From NCBI GenBank assembly GCA_003427395.1, contig BFEA01000166.1, positions 1,387,648-1,432,249 on the forward strand: a DNA stretch of 44,602 nt. Reading direction: 5' to 3'. The position numbers and the translations under genes are program-made. The number at the start of each line of letters is the position of its first letter. The first letter of the stretch is position 1. The DNA comes from Chara braunii. Its lineage: Eukaryota; Streptophyta; Charophyceae; Charales; Characeae. Below, one piece after another: positions 30,367 to 40,847 of the stretch. The notes beneath the pieces are model-generated. The model had not been told where the DNA came from and ran no database searches. It saw nothing but the letters and a program-made list of their open reading frames with translations.

Positions 30367-31525
30367 AAAGCAAGGAAAAGAGAAAAAAAACAAAAAAGCA
30401 GAAGGAAGAAGTTGAAGGCATGCATCCCCCCTTGGGCGCGTTGAATGAAATCGCTACCACATACATTACAATCATCACGACGGAAACTAAAGCATACAAG
30501 CCTAAGTGAATCTTGCAGGGACATCAGGCCCAATGGAATCAGGGTTTGCCACCCATAGGACCTAGCTCCACTACTCACCACATGCGGAAAAGACAAAAAA
30601 TATGGCGGTGTGCACTTTCATGTTCCAGCGCAAGATTCATTATCATTTTGTAGATTTGGTGGGCAGTGGAGCGAGGCCCATAGAGAAAAGTAAACAGGAA
30701 AGAAAGAGAGAATGTTTTCTTTGAAGTCCATTTTGTCCGCCTTTGTCTTTTCTCTCCTGTCGCTTGTGGGTTTGCTGCGACATAACTTCAGGTGTCCTTT
30801 TTGCTACTCGATTCACTCGTTCTCTCCGGTGTTTTGGGGACTCTTTAGCTTGGGTTACTTTCCTAAATAGGATTGGCTTGCTGCATGGGTCTTTGGTTTT
30901 GTTCTGGCTGTGTTGCTTTTGGTTTGTTCGTGGATGAGATGCGGAGCATATATACAGTAGATGGTAGTTTGGTGGTAGATCTTAGTTTGGTAGTTGATTT
31001 ATTGGCCACAAACTCTGCTTTGATGTGAGGGCCACCAGACCCGTTTTCCGGCCTGTGCAATGAATATGCGACCTCGGTATGGACCTGGAGCGAGTGCCCG
31101 GATCATACCGGTAAGGTTACTCTCTTTTTGAAAAGTAAATAAATAAACAAAGAGTAGCGTTGGGCAGTTGGGGGCCCCATCAGCTAGAAGAGACAGGCAG
31201 GCTTCTGTTTGTGTACGCATAAGTTTCGGTATTCTCGCTTTTTCCTTTTTCTTTTCTTAAGAAAATGTTATTGCCGACTTGCAAAAGGAGTCCGGGAAAC
31301 CTCCAATGAACAACCCGGTACAGCAGTGGGACCACCACCCAGCCTCAGCCCCACTAGGGGGTGTTGCTCGTATCACTCCCTCTACTGCACTGAAACTGGT
31401 GATTCTTTCAAAAGAAAAAAAAGAAAGAATGCTCCAGTAGTAGTTCTGCCTATGATCTGTTTTCTCAGCCGAAGCCTGGTAATGGCCCCGGACCTTAAGT
31501 TTTCTGCATAAATTTTCATTTGGGG
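30362..31525. other. No supported gene
   Basis: Short open frames only, with no domain or splice evidence. Sequence composition is mixed. Confidence 0.4.
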
Positions 31526-31529
31526 TGCA

Positions 31530-31585
31530 GCCTTCGGTTCGGTTCCCAGCACGTGCTGCTCCCCACAAATAGGTTGATCCACGCG
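31530..31585 (+). repeat. LINE 3'-terminal module, partial
   Basis: TTCGGTTCGGTTCCCAGCAC, then GTGCTGCTCCCCACAAATAG matches the module through the second hairpin, but GGAGC has been lost. No poly(A) follows directly. A run of about 24 A residues is at about 31732-31755. Confidence 0.6.
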
Positions 31586-32070
31586 TGAACTGCTTGGGAG
31601 AGGGCCAGGAAGATTCACAAATTGGGTGACATGAACACGAAGTTGGCGAACACTCGGATCTGCGATATGATTGATTAGCCAATTAGACGCTTCAATGAAA
31701 GGAAATTGTCGGCGTGTACGAGAGGGCTTTCAAAAAAAAAAAAAAAAAAAAAAAAGAAGAGGTTAGTGCTCGCTCACACGGAGGCAAGGCTGTATTGGCC
31801 CTTGTGGCGAAGTTGGTTGGTGTGCACAGGTGGGTCATAAGGCAAGGGTGGGTGGCAGCCCTCTGATAATGGAGAGAAACCAGTGGAAATAAGTAGGGGT
31901 AAGTGTGCGTGCTGAGACAACGGAAGCATGTAGAGCTTGCAATTTCTCAATCTGGGAAGCGTGCCGGGAAGGAACCTGCCCATTGCTTGTAAATCATGCA
32001 GCAACCAAGTGAGTGGGGACACATACGTTGGTGGCTGCATCTACGTATGAGAGAAGTGTTGCAAGTAACC

Positions 32071-32382
32071 GGGAGAGCCAGCAACCTAAGGTGAAAGCGA
32101 GTGAGCGAGTAACGAGCGAACGATGAACGACTGAGCAAACAAGGGGCAATGGATTTATCGAAATCAGAGCAAGTGTGAGAGGGAGTAGTGCAAACACCAA
32201 CACCTGTCTCTTATACACATCTAGATGTGTATAAGAGACAGGCGTAAATGGGAGAGCCAGCAACCTAAGGTGAAAGCGAGTGAGCGAGTAACGAGCGAAC
32301 GATGAACGACTGAGCAAACAAGGGGCAATGGATTTATCGAAATCAGAGCAAGTGTGAGAGGGAGTAGTGCAAACACCAACAC
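32071..32382. repeat. 133-bp exact duplication flanking adapter sequence
   Basis: 32071-32203 and 32250-32382 are identical as far as I can read. They flank the adapter at 32204-32241 plus 8 extra bases (GCGTAAAT). Together with the adapter this is most simply a mis-assembled mate-pair read, not a genomic repeat. Confidence 0.9.
32204..32241. other. Nextera mate-pair junction adapter (artefact)
   Basis: The 38 bases are CTGTCTCTTATACACATCT followed by its exact reverse complement, i.e. two Tn5 mosaic ends joined head to head. This is the known circularisation junction of Nextera mate-pair libraries. The exact match leaves almost no room for a natural origin. Confidence 0.98.
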
Positions 32383-32428
32383 TGAGTAATAATATATATT
32401 CAAGCTCAAGATCGACACAGCTGATGGG

Positions 32429-32812
32429 ATGATGGCAGTGGAGGCAACAGAGGTTGCTGCATTATTGGCCAGAGTGACCCTTGGTACCTTTTACATGAGA
32501 GGTTGCGCTATTGGTAATAACGCACAAGCAGGGCAGTATCTTCCGGAAAAAAAATGCAAGGTATTGGTAAAACAGGAGAGAATCAGAAGACATTGTAAAG
32601 ACATTGAAGGAATGGAGGGGCAAGAAGATGATGAGGGAAAGCGAGAAGGGGAAGAGTGGAGGTTGGCTGTGAAGGGCAGGAGAGTGTGGCAGGAGCTGGC
32701 ACGGAAAGTAACCGAACTGAGAAGAATGGCAAAGAAAGGAAGATGTGAGCCTTGGGATTTGGTAGCAAAAGAGGTGCAGAGCCTCCGTACGAAAGGAATG
32801 TCATACAAATGA
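32429..32812 (+). CDS. Hypothetical protein, 127 codons, lysine/glutamate-rich
   Basis: From ATG 32429 the frame gives a short hydrophobic N-terminal part (MAVEATEVAALLARVTLGTF) and then a highly charged, probably helical remainder (VKQERIRRHCKDIEGMEGQE, then VWQELARKVTELRRMAKKGR). It ends at TGA 32810-32812. No domain, splice signal or retroelement motif is recognisable. It may be a small host gene, an exon or a chance frame in purine-rich sequence. The nearby duplication does not overlap it. Confidence 0.3.
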   Translation: MMAVEATEVAALLARVTLGTFYMRGCAIGNNAQAGQYLPEKKCKVLVKQERIRRHCKDIEGMEGQEDDEGKREGEEWRLAVKGRRVWQELARKVTELRRMAKKGRCEPWDLVAKEVQSLRTKGMSYK

Positions 32813-32819
32813 AGTTTAT

Positions 32820-33147
32820 TGTCTAATTCCCGTAAAACTTGCATTCTGCTTGCTGATGATGAGCGACCAGCCTGACGCGAAAACACCAAGGAGAATAGGA
32901 AAAGCAAAGTGAAATTCATAGATGAGACTACGAAACGTTTTGATAGAAGATGGGAGCACCGAAACCTCAAGAGTCGAAAAGGAGAGAGGGAGATGGATGT
33001 TCACACTCAAGAATAGAGGAAGAAGAACAGTGAGAGAATTGGATGTTGGAGAGGAGCAAGGCGACAGAGGGCTACTCACATAGAACGAAGCTTTGCGCGC
33101 ACCAGAAATGGGAAGTATCTAGAACTTCACAGGTAGCAGCCATGTCA
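32820..33147. other. Unassigned sequence downstream of LINE C
   Basis: This could include the LINE C 3' UTR, because LINE C reads right to left and its last codons are at about 33152. I find no 3'-module signature in it. Confidence 0.35.
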
Positions 33148-33766
33148 CGCTTCATATCTCGTACGATGCCGTCTCCACTATCGTTTCACTGTGCAGAGGG
33201 AAGGGATCCGGGAGCGTGGACGAGGGTCTCATTGGGAAATCGACATCGATGGTTGTCCAGCTGTTAAAGACCAGACGGTAGTCCCTCTGGAACAATTCTC
33301 CTTGCCCTCTCTCTCTCCCATCTCCTTTCCACTCTGCCTGCACCATCCATCCGTCTGTCTCCCCCTCCTGGCCAGTCCCGACAGAAGCCAGTGATTTCCT
33401 TCCTTATATCCCGAGGCGTGTGTAATGCACCAAACCCTTGCTTGACCGCCTACCATCCGATGGTGACTTCGTTTTGAACATATTGTATGACCTGTTCTGT
33501 CACCTCCTCCCCCTCCACGTGAACGTCCTCCCAGGCATGAATGCATCCATGCCACCATAACACCCACAGGACTTCCCTTCTTCCAATTCTAAACATATTG
33601 TCCCTTGGGCTTCTGGCCAGTAGCGTCCTAAAATTGCTCTCCAATCCCATGACCACTGTTCCCTATTGTCATCTTTCTCCAAATGCAGTCCTACCATCTC
33701 CATGTGAGTCTTGCCCCTTGGCATTGCAGAAAGATGTGTTCTATAGTGTCTGTGATTTTCCTTAAA

Positions 33767-33903
33767 CCACCAGCTATCAGCCGCGGAAGAAAATAGAGTA
33801 GAAACGTTTCTAGTCGGATGAATTTGGATGCTCCTGTAGTGGCCCGTACATTTCCTAAAATCGTGGCTTGTTAACGGGCACGACTTCAGGAAGTACTGGT
33901 AGT
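33767..33903. mobile_element. TTAA-flanked MITE in LINE C zinc region
   Basis: TTAA at 33763-33766 and 33904-33907 flank a 137-bp insert. It starts ACCACCAG and ends CTGGTAGT, imperfect terminal inverted repeats shared with the 35747-35863 copy. TTAA duplication is typical of the piggyBac superfamily. No transposase is present. Confidence 0.82.
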
Positions 33904-33976
33904 TTAAGGGGTATCTTTGCAGGCAGCACTTAAACCAAGGGTCCGCCAGACGCTTCGGTTCCAGGTTGGTATGGTC

Positions 33977-34195
33977 GATCAGCCAATCGTCAGTGGGCAA
34001 GCGCCTGTGTGCAATTTGGCACTGCAAATCGATCAGCCAATCGTCAGTGGGCAAGCGCCTGTGTGCAATNATTTGGCACTGCAAATCGATCAGCCAATCG
34101 TCAGTGGGCAAGCGCCTGTGTGCAATTTGGCACTGCAAATCGATCAGCCAATCGTCAGTGGGCAAACGCCTGTGTGCAATTTGGCACTGCAAAGA
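33977..34195. repeat. 54-bp x4 in-frame tandem repeat containing the only N
   Basis: Units start at 33977, 34031, 34088 and 34142. They are identical except for one base in the last unit and a 3-base irregularity (N plus AT) at 34070-34072. The unit encodes 18 residues (LQCQIAHRRLPTDDWLID). The homologous segment occurs once in LINEs A and B. The gap character and near-zero divergence suggest a gap-filling artefact. Confidence 0.9.
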
Positions 34196-34312
34196 TGAAA
34201 TCTTGGCCGGTTTGTGCTTGCTATTGTGGAACCAGTGTATGGGGTTGAGGAGGGTTCAGTCAATGTTGAGGTGCTTAGCCCAACGGTTCTTCACTACGTC
34301 CGCCATGTTCCT

Positions 34313-34352
34313 CTTTTTTTTTTTTTGGGTGCTGATAAGAGCAGGCACCGCT
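34313..34352 (-). repeat. Possible ultra-short LINE retrocopy (terminal hairpin + poly(A))
   Basis: The minus strand reads GGTGCCTGCTCTTATCAGCA followed by CC and 15 A residues, inside LINE C coding sequence. The GTGC...GCAC stem with TGCTCTTATCA loop equals the terminal hairpin of the 3' module. Relative to LINE A the LINE C reading has about 40 extra bases here. No clear target duplication is seen. Confidence 0.4.
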
Positions 34353-35139
34353 AGTAGCATAGCATCCGGTAGGTCTGTTTCACGCTTAGGTTAGTCAATG
34401 TTTGTTTTTTGCAGTGGTTCGGGGACTTGTTAGAGCCCATTGCCACGTGTTAGGGTCTAGGGGCAGATCAGCAATCGATCGGTCCGAGTGGTGTGCTTGT
34501 TGTTCCTCCCCCTCCCCGAACACCCGTGCCCTGTGCATATCTTTTCTGTTCACCCATACTAGGGCGTTTGGACTGCCTTGCAGGCACCCTCCTTTCACAA
34601 AGGAGTTGAACTACACGGGCGCATCCTCTACTCTTTCCATCTGCACTCACCCCCATCCTTCTTGCCTCCCCCCTCATTCTGACCCAGTCCCCCTCGTAAA
34701 TGGTGGGCCTTTTTGCAGCATATTGAACCAGTGAAGCAGCAGAGCGAAAATTATCTCCTCCAAATGATGATTCCCCCCCCATAGTCAGGCACGGTCTGGG
34801 CAAAGGCATTTTCCTCCATGTTTTGATCTGGTCGGGCCGAAAGTTGTCGTTGGCCGGTCCCTTCTAACCTCGAGTGTTTGTGAGTCAGCGCGGTCCAGGG
34901 TGTTATGGGTCTGTTTTCTAGGTGTGCGAGGGAGTGCCCAGTGGTGATCCTCAAGCCAAGTCCGGGGGCTAACTGTGCCCGGGGCCTCGGGGGCAATTCT
35001 CACAATTTGCTCGTCCTCGTCCAGGATTAGTTCATGATCTATTGCAGTCTGAGTGCCTGCACCTGTTTGCTAGGGTCTATAATTCCAAGCCCACCGTTGG
35101 CCAAAGGGTGCACCATGGGCTCCCGAGTGACCCTGCTGA

Positions 35140-36325
35140 TTACATTTTTACATTTGCTGTTCTGTGCCACAGAAAGGCCACCACTTGTCTTTTGAGGCTT
35201 TTAAGTGTCCCCTTGCTAAGGGGCGAAATCATTGCTTTGTACCAAAGCAAGGCCAACACCACGTTATTGATGACAAGGGCCCTCCCGAAAAGTGATGTAT
35301 GCTTCTCCTTCCAGTTGGATAGCTTGGCACGTACCTGGCCGATGACTAATTTGTCATTAGCGGCCGGACGACCCTTTGCTGTCATTGATATTCCAAGAAC
35401 TTTAACTGGTGCTTCTAAGGGGAGCCATTTCACCTCTGGCACCTCCGGTGGTCTACCATCTTGGTAATGGACCCACCATCCCGTGGTTGTACTGGCCCAG
35501 AACACTTATAATCTGGTCGGGCCATAAGTTCCTAATTTCCTCCATATTCTCTGTTGTTGCTTACCATTATAGTGAGGTTGTCAGCGAAGAGGGAACAAAC
35601 CGGGATAAATTCCTTTGGGATGTTAGCGATCCCCAGTCGCTTCAGATCCTTCTTTTTCCCAGAGGTTTGCGGACCGGGCCTCCATCACTTAAGGAAGAGG
35701 TAAGGGGCGATTGGGTCTCCTTGCCTAACCGATCTCTCCAGTTTAAACCACCAGTACCTACCACATTTTTCGTACCCCCCCGCCTCGAATGAATTTGGAC
35801 CGGAGGGGCACACCGATTGAGCTTCCGCGTTAACAGCTGCCCCAACCGGTAGGTACTGGTGGTTTAACCTTGGGTGCAAGGGTGTCGTTGACTTGAACTC
35901 TAGTTGTGGCTTCGCCGTACAGGATTTGAATCCATCTGCGAAAGTGTCCGAAGTTCACATTGCGTGGGCATTTATCCAAGAAAAGTCAATCCACATGGTC
36001 TTATGCGTTTTCGAAATCAATAAAAGTGTAGGCCGCATTGTGCTTCGGCTGTCTCGTTAGTCGGAGCATCTCGTTGATCAGGAGGATGTTCTCTTGGAGG
36101 TTTTCTGTTCTGGACAAAACTCGTTTGTGCAGGATGTATTATGTCCTCCATTACTTCCTTCATGCAGTTGGCAAGCGCTTTGCAATCATTTTATAGACCA
36201 CTGTAAGGAGGGTAATCGGTCTATAGTTGCAAATGCTCATTTTATCCCCTTTTTTTATAGAGCAGTGTTAGGACCCCTTGCCCAACAGCCTCCCCCATCT
36301 CCCCGGTCTCCCTTACTTAGTAGCT
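35140..36325 (-). pseudogene. LINE C reverse transcriptase, FADN active site, MITE-interrupted
   Basis: The 5' part reads RPITLLTVVYKMIAK and NFGHFRRW. VQVNDTLAPK is then interrupted by the MITE, after which KLERSVRQGDPIAPYLF continues. The catalytic box is FADN (TTCGCTGACAAC on the minus strand, plus-strand 35577-35588), i.e. the second catalytic Asp is Asn. The thumb follows with SLFGRALVINNVVLALLWYK. Stops occur near 36010 and in several other places. The enzyme would be inactive even without the insertion. Confidence 0.88.
35747..35863. mobile_element. TTAA-flanked MITE in LINE C RT
   Basis: The element is 117 bp with perfect 16-bp terminal inverted repeats (ACCACCAGTACCTACC) and TTAA on both sides (35743-35746 and 35864-35867). 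Excising it with one TTAA restores the LINE reading APKVKLERS. It looks like a piggyBac-type non-autonomous element and is the best-preserved member here. Confidence 0.92.
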
Positions 36326-36737
36326 CGTGTGGGGGAAAACGACAAAGCTAACATCCATAGCGGGGAAGCGAAAAGAGGGGATCTAAAGGTGATACTGGGA
36401 AACAGATAATGAAAGGGGAACAACAGCTTCAGGTGGACATTTGTTGGGGGCAATCCAGAAGCAATGAATTAGTGATCAGCGAGAGAGCGGTGAAGGAGCC
36501 GAGGAAGAAGTATTTACACCTGGTCATCACACAAGTGGATATAAAATTATTATAAATGCAGGAGAATCAGTGGTGATATGTGATTAACTTACCAGCTTGA
36601 ACTCAAAAAGATGTTTGTCCATAACAGTGATATCTCCAGGTTGGAGAATGTGAGAAGGAAATGATGAAGCGGCCAAGGAGTATTAACATGTGGGCCTGGA
36701 GAAGGTGAGGGCATGGGACATGAAAGGAAGGATTGAC
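36326..36737. other. Purine-rich sequence, nothing recognised
   Basis: No gene or repeat is recognised between the truncated 5' end of LINE C and the next MITE. Confidence 0.4.
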
Positions 36738-36858
36738 AATGCCTACCATCTTAACCCGAATAGAACGCCCGGGAATTATCGCTGTATCTGGGCTGAAAGT
36801 TGTGCCAAATACAGCTATAATGACCGGGCGTTCTATTCGGGTGAAGACGGTAGGCATT
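36738..36858. mobile_element. Palindromic MITE, CCCGAATA family, copy 2
   Basis: The arms AATGCCTACCATCTTAACCC and (minus strand) AATGCCTACCGTCTTCACCC continue through GAATAGAACGCCCGG. The inner part CTGTAT(C/T)TGG resembles copy 1. TA lies at the outer boundary of the family consensus. The arms extend beyond it in this copy. Confidence 0.8.
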
Positions 36859-37414
36859 ACCAAAGCACAAAGACCTGGCTAAGTGGGAGACCTATTGCAC
36901 CCACAACTGGGAAAATGCTAAAACGGCGGGCAGCAAGAGATTGGCCTGAGCGCTGAATCGCCTACTTGCTAGACTCCGGCATGACTAGGTTGAAAACAAG
37001 CTCGACCACCTTAAACTGCAACTCCATCTAGGCCGAGTTGCTTTTCCCTGAGCCCAAAATCTGCAGTGCCACCGGGAGGAAAAATAATTGTGATAGCCTT
37101 CCAAACCAAGCCTGTACTGGGCCTGGGAATCGTAGATTTTGGCCCGCTACTTGTAGACAAGAACAATTAACAGTGCAGGGCCTGACTCAGGGGTTCAAAC
37201 GGGAGGCAGACCCTGGTCTTCACAGTGGCTGGACACAAGCCCTGTCCGTTCATCACACTCTTCAAGGCGCAGGATTGCATCACACACCTAGTGACACACA
37301 AAATGGAGTCGGATGTACACACATAGTTTCTTCTCATGAATTTGCTTTCTGTTGCACTGCATCGCATTCCATTTCATTGCTAATCCTCAGGCTTCAAGGA
37401 ACACTAAAGTGTTC
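36859..37414. other. No supported gene
   Basis: A 135-codon frame at 37038-37445 has no recognisable domain and overlaps the start of the next repeat. I do not support it. Confidence 0.35.
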
Positions 37415-37990
37415 TGCATGGGTTTTGAGAGGGTATAGGGTTTAAAGGGACAGGCATAGCAATAACGAACAGGGGGGGTGCTGAACAGGGCTGGGCTAAT
37501 AGAAAAGGGGCGCTCCAAGAAGGGATGGGTGATACTGGCAGCTCCATGGGACAACGGAGCCCCCGACTGACACAGAAATGACCACAGTCCTAGGAAACAA
37601 CAAACAGCAATCTCTGTGTCATAAGATGTATCAATGGGACGCTGGACCCTGTTTCCAGCAGGTTATGCATGGGTTTTGAGAGGGTATAGGGTTTAAAGGG
37701 ACAGACATAGCAATAACGAACAGGGGGGCTGCTGAACAGTGCTGGGCTAATAGAAAAGGGGCGCTCCAAGAAGGGATGGGTGATACTGGCAGCTCCATGG
37801 GACAACGGAGCCCCTGGCTGACACAGAAATGACCACAGTCCTAGGAAACAACAAACAGCAATCTCTGTGTCATAAGATGTATCAATGGGATGCTGGACCC
37901 GGTTTCCAGCAGGTGCCGCTCCCCACCAATAGATGGAGCAGCCCGACAGTGATGTCATCAGAGCCAGAGTTCGGCAGAAGTGCTTCCAAT
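37415..37990 (+). repeat. LINE 3' end with 251-bp internal tandem duplication
   Basis: Units 37415-37665 and 37666-37916 are almost identical. Each ends with the first hairpin of the LINE 3' module. Unit 1 breaks off right after TTTCCAGCAGGT. Unit 2 continues through GCTCCCCACCAATAGATGG and GCAGCCCGACAGTGATG. The piece is thus a 5'-truncated LINE 3' UTR whose tail was duplicated. Confidence 0.8.
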
Positions 37991-38293
37991 TCATTTTGCT
38001 ATAAAACTTCGCACAAAGAATCAAGACTGGCTGATGAGTGAGGATATACCACTTTGAAGCTTCCATGACTTCATCTCTTACCCTACAAGGGCGTTCTCGC
38101 CCTCTTCCCTGTCGGGGTTGTGATCATCACGACCAAAGGAGTGAGGAGTATGCTACTTGATGACATGGTATAGTGGAGATGATCATTCCCGTTGGTCCAC
38201 TATCCAGCGAGTGTCCATTGCCAGTCTGTGTGGCCACCTGCGACGTGTGGAGTCTGGTGACCGTGCGCTTCTGCATCGGCGATACGACTGCGG

Positions 38294-39081
<788 letters not shown>

Positions 39082-39159
39082 AATCCGGACGTCCGGACTG
39101 CCGTCCAGATGGTCGGGATTCAGTCTTGAGTCCCGACATCCGGTCTGGAAGGTCCGGAT
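39082..39159. repeat. Interrupted palindrome (MITE-like)
   Basis: Left ATCCGGAC...TCCAGA...GGTCGGGA and right TCCCGAC...GGTCTGGA...TCCGGAT are inverted repeats around CAGTCTTGAG. The outer ends are ATCCGGAC both ways. A further GTCCGGAT lies at about 39286. Confidence 0.6.
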
Positions 39160-39449
39160 CTGCCAAATTTCAAGGGGGAAAAAAAAAGAAAAGGTGTAGG
39201 AGTCCGTAGGACCCTTCCCCAGTAAGGAGCTGATGCCCCAAAATTGTTTTGGGTTTTTTAAGGCCCTTTTTTGTTTTTTCCGGGGGTCCGGATGTGGGCT
39301 ACTTCTATAATAATATAATATACGTACCCGGTTTTTCAAATATTAATAATGTAATAAATTTATTATTTATTACTTTTTATAAGTTTTTTTATAGTTTGTG
39401 TCTTGTAACTCAAGTTTGGCTAGGAATTCCGTTTTTCTTTTTGCCAACT

Positions 39450-39523
39450 GAGTGTAGCTCAGTTGGTAGGGTATTCAAGCGGCACTCAGGCGGTTGTGGT
39501 TTCAACTCCCATTGCCCCCACCA
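39450..39523 (+). repeat. tRNA-like SINE head or tRNA pseudogene
   Basis: It has an A box (TAGCTCAGTTGGTAGGG, 39455-39471), a B box (GGTTTCAACTCCC, 39498-39510) and a CCA-like end (CCCCCACCA). The acceptor halves do not pair and no normal anticodon arm forms, so it is not a working tRNA gene. The middle (AAGCGGCACTCAGG) matches the SINE head at 43940-44012, so it is the same family. The body after it differs. Confidence 0.6.
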
Positions 39524-40089
39524 AACTGAGACTCACCCACACGCGCTTGCACTTGCACACACAGCTCCCGAACTCAACAAGTAAGCACGGGGCATACATG
39601 CAAGATAGCTTGATCACAAACATATCCAGAGAACACAGCAAACAAAGGGCCTCGCTTCACTACTCTCGAAATGTGCAAAATGAGAGTGAATCTTCCGCTA
39701 GAATATGGAAAGATACACCGGCAATATTTTTGTCTTTTGTGCATGTCAAGAGTCGTGCAGCGAGGCCCAAAGCCTGATTCTGAATCGTACCAAAAACATC
39801 AACGGGACAACGGACTGGATTTTCTCAGAAACGTCCAGAGTTCTTGCACGACACAAAATAAAAACGATGCTGCAAAGGTAACGGCTCCCCAAACGAAACA
39901 CTCAAAGATAAAGGAAAAAGAGTGTTTGGTGGTATTCCCTGCTATTTTCTTGCACGCGGGTTTTCGTCTGCTCTCAGGCTCTTCTATTTCTTTTTGTGAA
40001 AGAAGTGGCATATGATAGGGTAGTTCCTTATGCATTTTCTTTCTTTTGTGCTTTTTTCTTTTTCTGTTTTTGCGGGCGAAGCCGCAACG
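39524..40089. other. No supported gene
   Basis: Frames of about 100 codons exist but have no recognisable features. Confidence 0.4.
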
Positions 40090-40795
40090 GGTCATCTAGT
40101 GTGCAAATAAGGGATGTGTTTTGAGCTTATAGAACCCGGGGCCCTGATCGGGTCTCTTGTGCATCGTCAAAACTAGTCCGCAGGTCTTGTGGTCAAGCCT
40201 CGGGTGCGGACTGCAGGGGAGCACAACGGCCCACCGCAGTGCGCCCTCAGTCAAGGTATTTGGAAAGCAGTATTAAATCTATGAGACACTTGGGAAGTCT
40301 CCCCGGATCGTTGTCTCTAACACAAGTGAAGGTTCAGTCGGTTGAGTGGAGCCGTCGGAAGGTGTCAAAGAGAGAGAGGGTGTCACACAATTCTGCTATC
40401 ATCTGCTCATCTTCCCCTGCCGCGAAGGGGGGGGGTGCTTGTGGACTCCAGCTATCCAGCCGACGGTCCGGGGCCACGTTGAAATCCCCCGCCACCACTA
40501 CGTGGACTCCTTCTGGTACCCGCGCCAGCCCTCCTTTCCCCCATCGTGGTAGCGGAGTAGATACAAAGGATGCAAAGTAGCTCGGACTCCAACATCCCCA
40601 GCACCGACACCCACCGCCCCTCCCTCTCGTCCGCTGCCCAGTGCACCATCTCAAACCTAGACTTCGGTGGAATCCGTACTACCACCCCCGCCGATCCTGC
40701 CCTTGGGGCATGTGCCCACACAGCCTGGTGGGACCAGGATCATCCACCCGGCCCTGCTGTGCTCGGGCCGGTCCAGCTGGTGAGTTAGGCCCTGG
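40090..40795 (-). pseudogene. LINE D endonuclease fragment
   Basis: Minus-strand pieces read PRAGSAGVVVRIPPKSRFEM, VHWAADEREGRWVSVLGMLE, VVAGDFNVAPDRRLDSW, KCLIDLILLSKYL and CSPHPRLDHKTCGLVL. They follow the same order as the endonucleases of LINEs A and B, separated by shifts. RT is absent, so this is a truncated or deleted copy of the same clade. The motif GDFN is conserved. Confidence 0.82.
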
Positions 40796-40847
40796 AGACT
40801 CAGGTTCGTAGGCTTCCCAGCCACGCTGTTTTACCTCAGGACACTGT

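Larger units (their letters stand above)
33152..34195 (-). pseudogene. LINE C ORF2 C-terminus, zinc motif split by a MITE
   Basis: The frame contains LQCQIAHRRLPTDDWLID repeated four times in tandem, then HTNLEPKRLADPWFKCCLQR. The MITE interrupts here. The host reading resumes with KENHRHYRTHLSAMPRG, so the Cys/His pairs of the zf-RVT-like motif now lie on opposite sides of the insertion. A later piece matches the ends of A and B (DNMFRIGRREVLWVLWWHGC). Removal of MITE plus one TTAA restores an uninterrupted local frame (YPLKENH). Confidence 0.8.
33148..36325 (-). mobile_element. LINE C, 5'-truncated, carrying two MITEs
   Basis: The element reads right to left. RT begins near 36325 (GQGVLTLLYK, RPITLLTVVYKMIAK). 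The palm is interrupted by a MITE (35747-35863), followed by FADN (35577-35588), the thumb region (35140-35505), linker pieces and a C-terminal zinc region interrupted by a second MITE (33767-33903). The end SMRPSSTLPDPFPLHSETIV is close to the LINE B ending. No endonuclease is present and there are many shifts. It belongs to the same clade as LINEs A and B. Confidence 0.88.

Noticed and set aside
30218-30596. Ser-Leu-rich frames
   Set aside because: Produced by the GA microsatellite.
32204-32241. Natural inverted-repeat or Tn5-family insertion
   Set aside because: It is an exact head-to-head mosaic-end junction with a duplicated flank and no transposon body, which is the library adapter.
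38030-38060. CTGATGAG at about 38031 as another hammerhead
   Set aside because: No GAAA follows at the right distance and no helix II forms.
39450-39523. Functional tRNA gene
   Set aside because: A and B boxes are present, but the acceptor stem does not pair and there is no normal anticodon arm, so a SINE head or pseudogene fits better.
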